Below, in pieces: positions 59,420-64,000 of a stretch of DNA of 64,000 bases. The number at the start of each line of letters is the position of its first letter. The first letter of the stretch is position 1. Under the pieces are notes generated by a model. The model was given only the letters and a program-made list of their open reading frames with translations, was not told the DNA's origin and made no database searches. The stretch is taken from assembly GCA_034440575.1 (NCBI GenBank), contig JAOTOL010001554.1, positions 496,501-560,500 on the forward strand, in the 5' to 3' direction. Origin of the DNA: Imbricaverruca yamaguchii (Eukaryota > Arthropoda > Thecostraca > Neoverrucidae). Both the position numbers and the translations under genes were made by a program.

Positions 59420-60555
59420 TTCTGTTACAAACCGATAGTGTTTAATGTATTTACCGGATTGCTCTACGGTGATTGTGAAATCGGGCCCAACACCTATGGC
59501 ATTAGGTTAGCTATAGGGGAAGTCAAGGTATGTTGAGCCTATTTTCAGTTAGGAAGGCCTGGAGCGCATGGGATGCGACAGACCGATTATCTGTACGCAT
59601 ATTCAGAAATGGTGGTCTTGTGGGCACAAATCGGTGGCACCGAAATTTTTATCGACTAAATTTCGAGCATTGCTATTCTCGGTTGTTCTGACGTATCGCC
59701 CCGGTCTCAACTTACCCCAGTCGTGGGGTAAGTTGATCCTATTTGTGGGAAATGTTGATCAGAAGCCCTACTGGCGTACATAAATGCTGTAACGACTACT
59801 TGTGAGTGTTACTTTTAGTGCTGCAAGATCTTTATGAGCCTTTTCACCTGTCGTTTTCTGGCGGCAAAGCAAGCGAGAAAAAAAAACAACATTAATCAGC
59901 AAGTTCCTCACAAAGGTCGATAAAAAGTGAAATATGTGCATGTAGGTCATCAATCACCAAAAATCACGGTCCTGCTGCTTTCGTCAGTCAAGGAGGGGAG
60001 AATAAGATAGGCGCTGGAGCACGCCCGGAATGGCGCGGTTGCCACCCCTCCCAAATCCCCTCTTTCGGCAGCAGAGTATACGTGCGCAGCTTCGGCTAGA
60101 CCACAGATCTCCGCCCGTCCCATGTACCCCGTCAATCGAATTTATAGTGCAGCGTGCGATGATGTTTGAAATGATCTGTTGTAAACAGTAGAGGTGACAT
60201 GTGATGGCACTAAAAAAATGTTGTTTTTTCACTGGCAATGAGAGACTAATTTACGTGACTGCTTTCGTATACTACCTGTCACAGGTGTTGCTTTGTGAAA
60301 ATGTATCGGGGGTATGGTACAATGCTATAATGCTACATAATTGATGTAGTTATAAGATGTGGCTGTTTCACAAGCGTACCGAAGGAAATTTTCCTCTTTG
60401 GTATGACACTACGGGTGTTGAACAAATTATTTTTCAGCCGATGGAACCCTTCAGAGTAGAAAGGTCTTAGAACGTCCCTTCGGCAATTGTTCTGAATTTG
60501 TTCCGTGCTCAGATCAATTCGATGGAGACCCTATGTGATTTTGTGGAGTCGACTT
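59420..60555. other. No gene recognised; one perfect hairpin
   Basis: Only short frames. A hairpin with 11-bp arms (59709-59719 and 59724-59734; AACTTACCCCA / TGGGGTAAGTT) and a GTCG loop is the only structure I can point to. Confidence 0.45.
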
Positions 60556-60559
60556 CTGT

Positions 60560-60716
60560 TTTTGTGAGCTTCCCGTGCGATAATTTTGGGCCCCAGTACG
60601 ATTTATCTGACTCCTATTGGCTCCTTTTTCAGTGCTCCCATGTGCTTCTTTTCCGGGGTCCGACGTAGTTTTGAGGCCTTTCACGCAATTTTGAGGTCTT
60701 TCACACCACTTAGTAT
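60560..60716. repeat. Left part of the interrupted GGGGCCC...GCGATTTT satellite
   Basis: Words such as GTGCGATAATTTTGGGCCCC, AGTACGATTT and GACGTAGTTTTGAGGCC repeat with a loose period near 35-40 bases. The same pattern resumes at about 62240, after the LINE. Confidence 0.7.
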
Positions 60717-62215
60717 AATATTTTGTAGATTAGCTTCACGAAGTGAAATTCCAACAAATTGGAAAAGGGCAAATGTAGTTCCTATTTTCAAGAAAGGAGA
60801 GAGAGGGAAAGTTGAAAACTATAGGCCAGTAAGACTCGCATCCCTAGTCTGCAAGATACTCGAATCAATTATCAAGGATATAATAATTAGTCATCTGGAA
60901 GGAAACAGATTGATTCAAGATACTCAGCATGGGTTTAGAAAAGGACGGTCATGTCTCATAAATCTCTTGGACTTTTTGAACTTCGCCACAGAACAATTTG
61001 ATCGTGGAAATCAGGTTGATGTAGCATATCTTGACTTCAGCAAGGCCTTTGACAAGGTACCCCATAAACGGTGAATGATACAGCTTCAGGCCCATGATAT
61101 TGCAGGTAGCATCTTAAAATGGATAGAGTTGTGGCTTTCAGGTAGACAGCAAAGAATGATGCTAAATGGTACAAAGTCATCATGGCAAAATGTTCTTAGT
61201 GGAGTCCCCAGGGGTCAGTACTGTGGCCACTACTGTTCATTATATTTGTAAATAACATCTAAAATGGCGTAAGCAGTAAAGTTTTGAAATTTGCGGATGA
61301 TTTGAAGGTCTTTAGGGCAATGACAGGTCAAAACGAGCATGTCTCGCTGCAAAAAGACGTGAAGTGATTGTGAAGTGATCCGAAGAATGGCAAATGAAAT
61401 TTAACTTTGATAAGTGCAAAATCATGCATGTAGTAAGCAGCATACGAAGGCTCAATACTTGATGGGTGGCCAAGTGCTATCAGTGACTCAATAGGAGGAG
61501 GATTTAGGTGTTATTCTAAACACAAAATTGGGAGCATCAGAACAGACCAAGGAATCCAGGAAGAAGGCGCTGAGAATGCTTGGGGAAATAAATAGGAATG
61601 TGTCATACAGAAGTGAGGAAATCATCAGGAAGCTTTACTGTGCATATGTCCGGCCACATTTGGAATACTGCATCCAAGCTTGGTCTCCTAGATATGGAAG
61701 ATTGTTGGCTTTTAGAGGGAGTACAAAAGAGGGCTACAAAAATGGTTAATGATATAAGCAACCTGGTATATGAGGAAAGGTTGAAGAAATTGAATATGTT
61801 TTCACTTAGATATAGAAGGCTGAGAGGTGATCTCATCAAGGTCTTTACATTTGTCCATGGTCTGGAGAGGGGATATCTTGGGGAAATGCTTGAATTTAAC
61901 AGAGATGATGCAATAAGAGGTCATCAATTCAAAATTCAAGTTAACCACACCAGAACAAGGTTAAGACAGACTTTCTTCACCAACAGGGTAGTAGAACACT
62001 GGAACCAGCCGCCAGAAACCATTGTCAGTAGCAGCACATTGAACATCTTTAAAAATAGCATAAACAATCATTATAAGAATAGAGGGCTTGATTTTCAGTA
62101 TTACAGGGAGGGCTGATTGACAAATTTGGTGGGCAACTGGTTGAGTGTACAGAGTGCAACCAAGAAGGGCCCTTGTGGCTCATGGTCGCACTAATCTTTT
62201 ATGTCTTTATGTGAC
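60717..62215 (+). mobile_element. CR1/L2-like non-LTR retrotransposon, 5'-truncated copy 2
   Basis: Reverse transcriptase with recognisable motifs: NVVPIFKKGERGKVENYRPV, QHGFRKGRSCLINLLDFL, VDVAYLDFSKAFDKVPH (catalytic Asp), SGVPRGQ, FADDLKVF (catalytic centre), then the thumb (SGHIWNTASKLG in one frame, EYCIQAWSPRYGRLL in another) and a C-terminal region (FKIQVNHTRTRLRQTFFTNR; SSTLNIFKNSINNHYKNRGL) to a stop at about 62116. A 3' UTR of about 100 bases matches copy 1. There is a stop at 61072 and frameshifts near 61220 and 61715, so it is inactive. Endonuclease and ORF1 are missing. It inserted into a degenerate satellite. Confidence 0.9.
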
Positions 62216-62239
62216 TGCAGAATGACATTCCGGGTAGGA

Positions 62240-63340
62240 GTTGATTTTTAGGAACCCAGCTGAGACTTACAAGCCTCAGCTCAGGGTTCCTGTGCATATT
62301 TTGTGGCCCCTAGGGTGCTTTTCAAGGGTAGCGTCGCGAAGTTTTTGGGTCTATGCGGATTTTTTTTCACCATGTCACCATTTCTTGGGATGCTTATCGC
62401 TAGTTTTAGGGGCCTCGACACGTCTTTGGGGGCACAACATGTTTTGGTGTCTTTTGGCGCGATTGCCGGGACCCTGGAGTTATTTTTCATGTCCGGACTG
62501 TTTTGTCGTTGCCCCGGCTTCATTTATTGGGTGTTCCAGATGAAATGTTTGGGGCCCGGACCTGTCGAGCGTGATTTTCAAGGGTTCAAGCGGGAATTTT
62601 TGGTATCTTCAGGCTCAGCGTGATTTTAAGGGGCCCCGGCTCAACCTTTGGGGATCTCTGTTGTGATTTTGAAGAACCCTGGCACGACGTTTTTCGGCCC
62701 CAATGTGATTTTCTGGGCCCAGGCGCGAACTTTTAAGGTCCCCAGCGTGATTTCCAGGTGCTCAGCCCGTCTTTTTGCGGGCCCCATGGTGATTTTTTAG
62801 GATTATGGCACGACTTCTTTGTGTTCCTAGCGTAATTTTCTGGGGCCCCGACCCCACTTTTTGGGCACCAGCGCAATTATCAGGGGCTTCGGCTGAATCT
62901 TTTGGAACCCAGCGTGATTTTCAGTGCCTGGCTTGTCCTTTTGAGGGCCAACACTACTTTCGAGGGACCCGGCGAGATGTCCAGAGACCAGGCCAGATAT
63001 TTTAAGCCCTTAGCGTGATTTTTAGCGTGATGGGGGCTCTGGCTCGACTTTTCCGGGGCCTGGCGCGACTTCTTGTGAGCCAAGAAGAATTTTCATGGGC
63101 CCAGTATCGCATTTTGGAGCCCTCAGAATCATTTTTATGGTCACGGAAGTATTCTCTTAGGTCCCCAATGTGATTTTAAGGGGTCCTGGTGGGATTGTGG
63201 TAGCCCAGCGTCATTTTCAGGGGCCCTGCACGACTTTTTGAGGCCTCAATGCAATTTTTATGGGCCACGGCGCGATTATTTGGGACACCGGGGACCATTA
63301 TTTTTTCTGAACACCGGCGCGATAATTGGGGGCACATAAC
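62240..63340. repeat. Degenerate satellite, about 35-40 bp period
   Basis: Some 25-30 diverged repeats of a phrase like GGGGCCC(C)GGCGCGA(C/T)TTTT, with variants AGCGTGATTTTCAGGGGCCC and GGCACGACTTTT. It is the same family as 60560-60716, so the LINE interrupts one array. Open frames are repeat-derived. Confidence 0.82.
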
Positions 63341-63734
63341 CTCGCAATGGGGATGGTTGCTACAGTGCCCCCTTCAGTACGCCACTTAGCATTCCCAAAC
63401 TATCTTAAAGCCTAACAATGACCTCTATGGAATATCTAGCACAAAACCGATTTTCCTATGCCTGTTTAACGGCTTGCACCACAGGTACTATTCAAAATAT
63501 ACACCCTGCAAGTAGCCTAAGTTTACCCATTACCTTTGTTTCTATTATATTCGGAGTTCTTAAATTTCAGCCATCACTGGGCGATGAAAAGCTTTGATAT
63601 ACAACGGCATCTCCGTTGTAGGTATGTGTTTTCGTACTTTTAATCCAAATGTCTTGATGCATGAACGTCGCAATGCGCCCCTAAACCAAATACCAATCCA
63701 AATGTATTTATTGAACATATTCTTGGATCAGTCT

Positions 63735-64000
63735 TTGCTACGCAGATGTTGTTACGCATACCATCAGCCCACCATCTGACCCAACCATTTCTGTTCAATG
63801 ACATCATTTTCATTCAATATATAACGTGCTGTCAATGCTACTACGCAGTTGCCCAGTTGAAAATCCTTGGTCGGTTATTGGTTTACGACACATCGACCGT
63901 TCAGTCATGTAGCGTCGCCAATCTCTCACGCAGATTGGTCGCGGGCGAAGAGTAGTGACATGTGAAACTCGAACCCACAACCTTTCGATTGTGAGACGAG
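63735..64000 (-). mobile_element. tRNA-derived SINE, family 2-like, diverged, cut by the window edge
   Basis: CTACGCAGATGTTGTTACGC, CAGCCCACCATCTGACCCA and TATAACGTGCTGTCAATGCT align in order with the 47995-48296 copy. On the minus strand the edge shows a tRNA-like T-arm (GTTGTGGGTTCGAGTTTC) with different sequence, so the head may come from another tRNA or be incomplete. Confidence 0.6.

Overview
This is animal nuclear DNA: small spliced exons with GT/AG borders, very long repeat-rich introns, abundant microsatellites and minisatellites, tRNA-derived SINEs, several non-LTR and LTR retrotransposon remnants and TIR/TSD-flanked DNA transposons. The style of the mobile elements (zinc-knuckle ORF1 LINE, CR1/L2-like LINE, short-LTR Gypsy remnant) and the GC-rich coding exons suggest an invertebrate, possibly an arthropod, but I cannot name the species.

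Two host genes are recognisable, both on the minus strand. (1) A ninjurin gene: a 14-codon first exon at 31138-31097 with a strong Kozak context, a shared second exon (29606-29430) carrying the amphipathic helices and the start of the first membrane segment, and then three different candidate terminal exons, all phase 0 behind an AG acceptor and all ending in their own stop codon: A (25803-25588), B (20677-20492) and C (19062-18859). They look like interchangeable C-terminal halves of one membrane-rupture/adhesion protein. A further coding-looking exon at 41333-41085, also phase 0, could be an alternative N-terminus or a separate gene. (2) The N-terminal part of a STEAP-like metalloreductase: exons at 3297-3075 and 405-about 246 encode a Rossmann NADPH-binding domain, in phase with each other; the rest lies beyond base 1. 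A CpG-rich stretch around 10928-11150 ending in a good donor may be its 5' exon.

Layout: 1-3300 STEAP exons with an intron full of minisatellites; 3300-12060 mostly unannotatable DNA with CA and GA microsatellites and a possible TTAA-flanked element; 12061-15055 a 3-kb minisatellite built of 31-bp and 20-bp modules; 16755-17215 a three-copy tandem repeat; 17540-18570 a 5'-truncated CR1/L2-like LINE that contains two adjacent perfect palindromes; 18859-31138 the ninjurin exons with a TIR DNA transposon (22694-24143), SINEs and three intronic minisatellites; 35190-40440 a minus-strand LINE broken by a SINE (36359-36547, 13-bp TSD) and by a hAT-like element (38114-38928, 8-bp TSD); 43049-44394 a TTAA-bounded inverted-repeat element; 47466-50340 three SINEs and a short-period array; 55075-56140 a 270-276-bp satellite; 56243-59175 an internally deleted Gypsy-type LTR element with two 172-bp LTRs; 60560-63340 a degenerate satellite split by a second copy of the same CR1/L2-like LINE; and a SINE running off the right edge.

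Long stretches (about 3900-7580, 8680-10900, 44400-47460, 50440-53300) contain no gene that I can defend. Many long open frames in the window are by-products of tandem repeats with periods divisible by three and are not annotated as genes.
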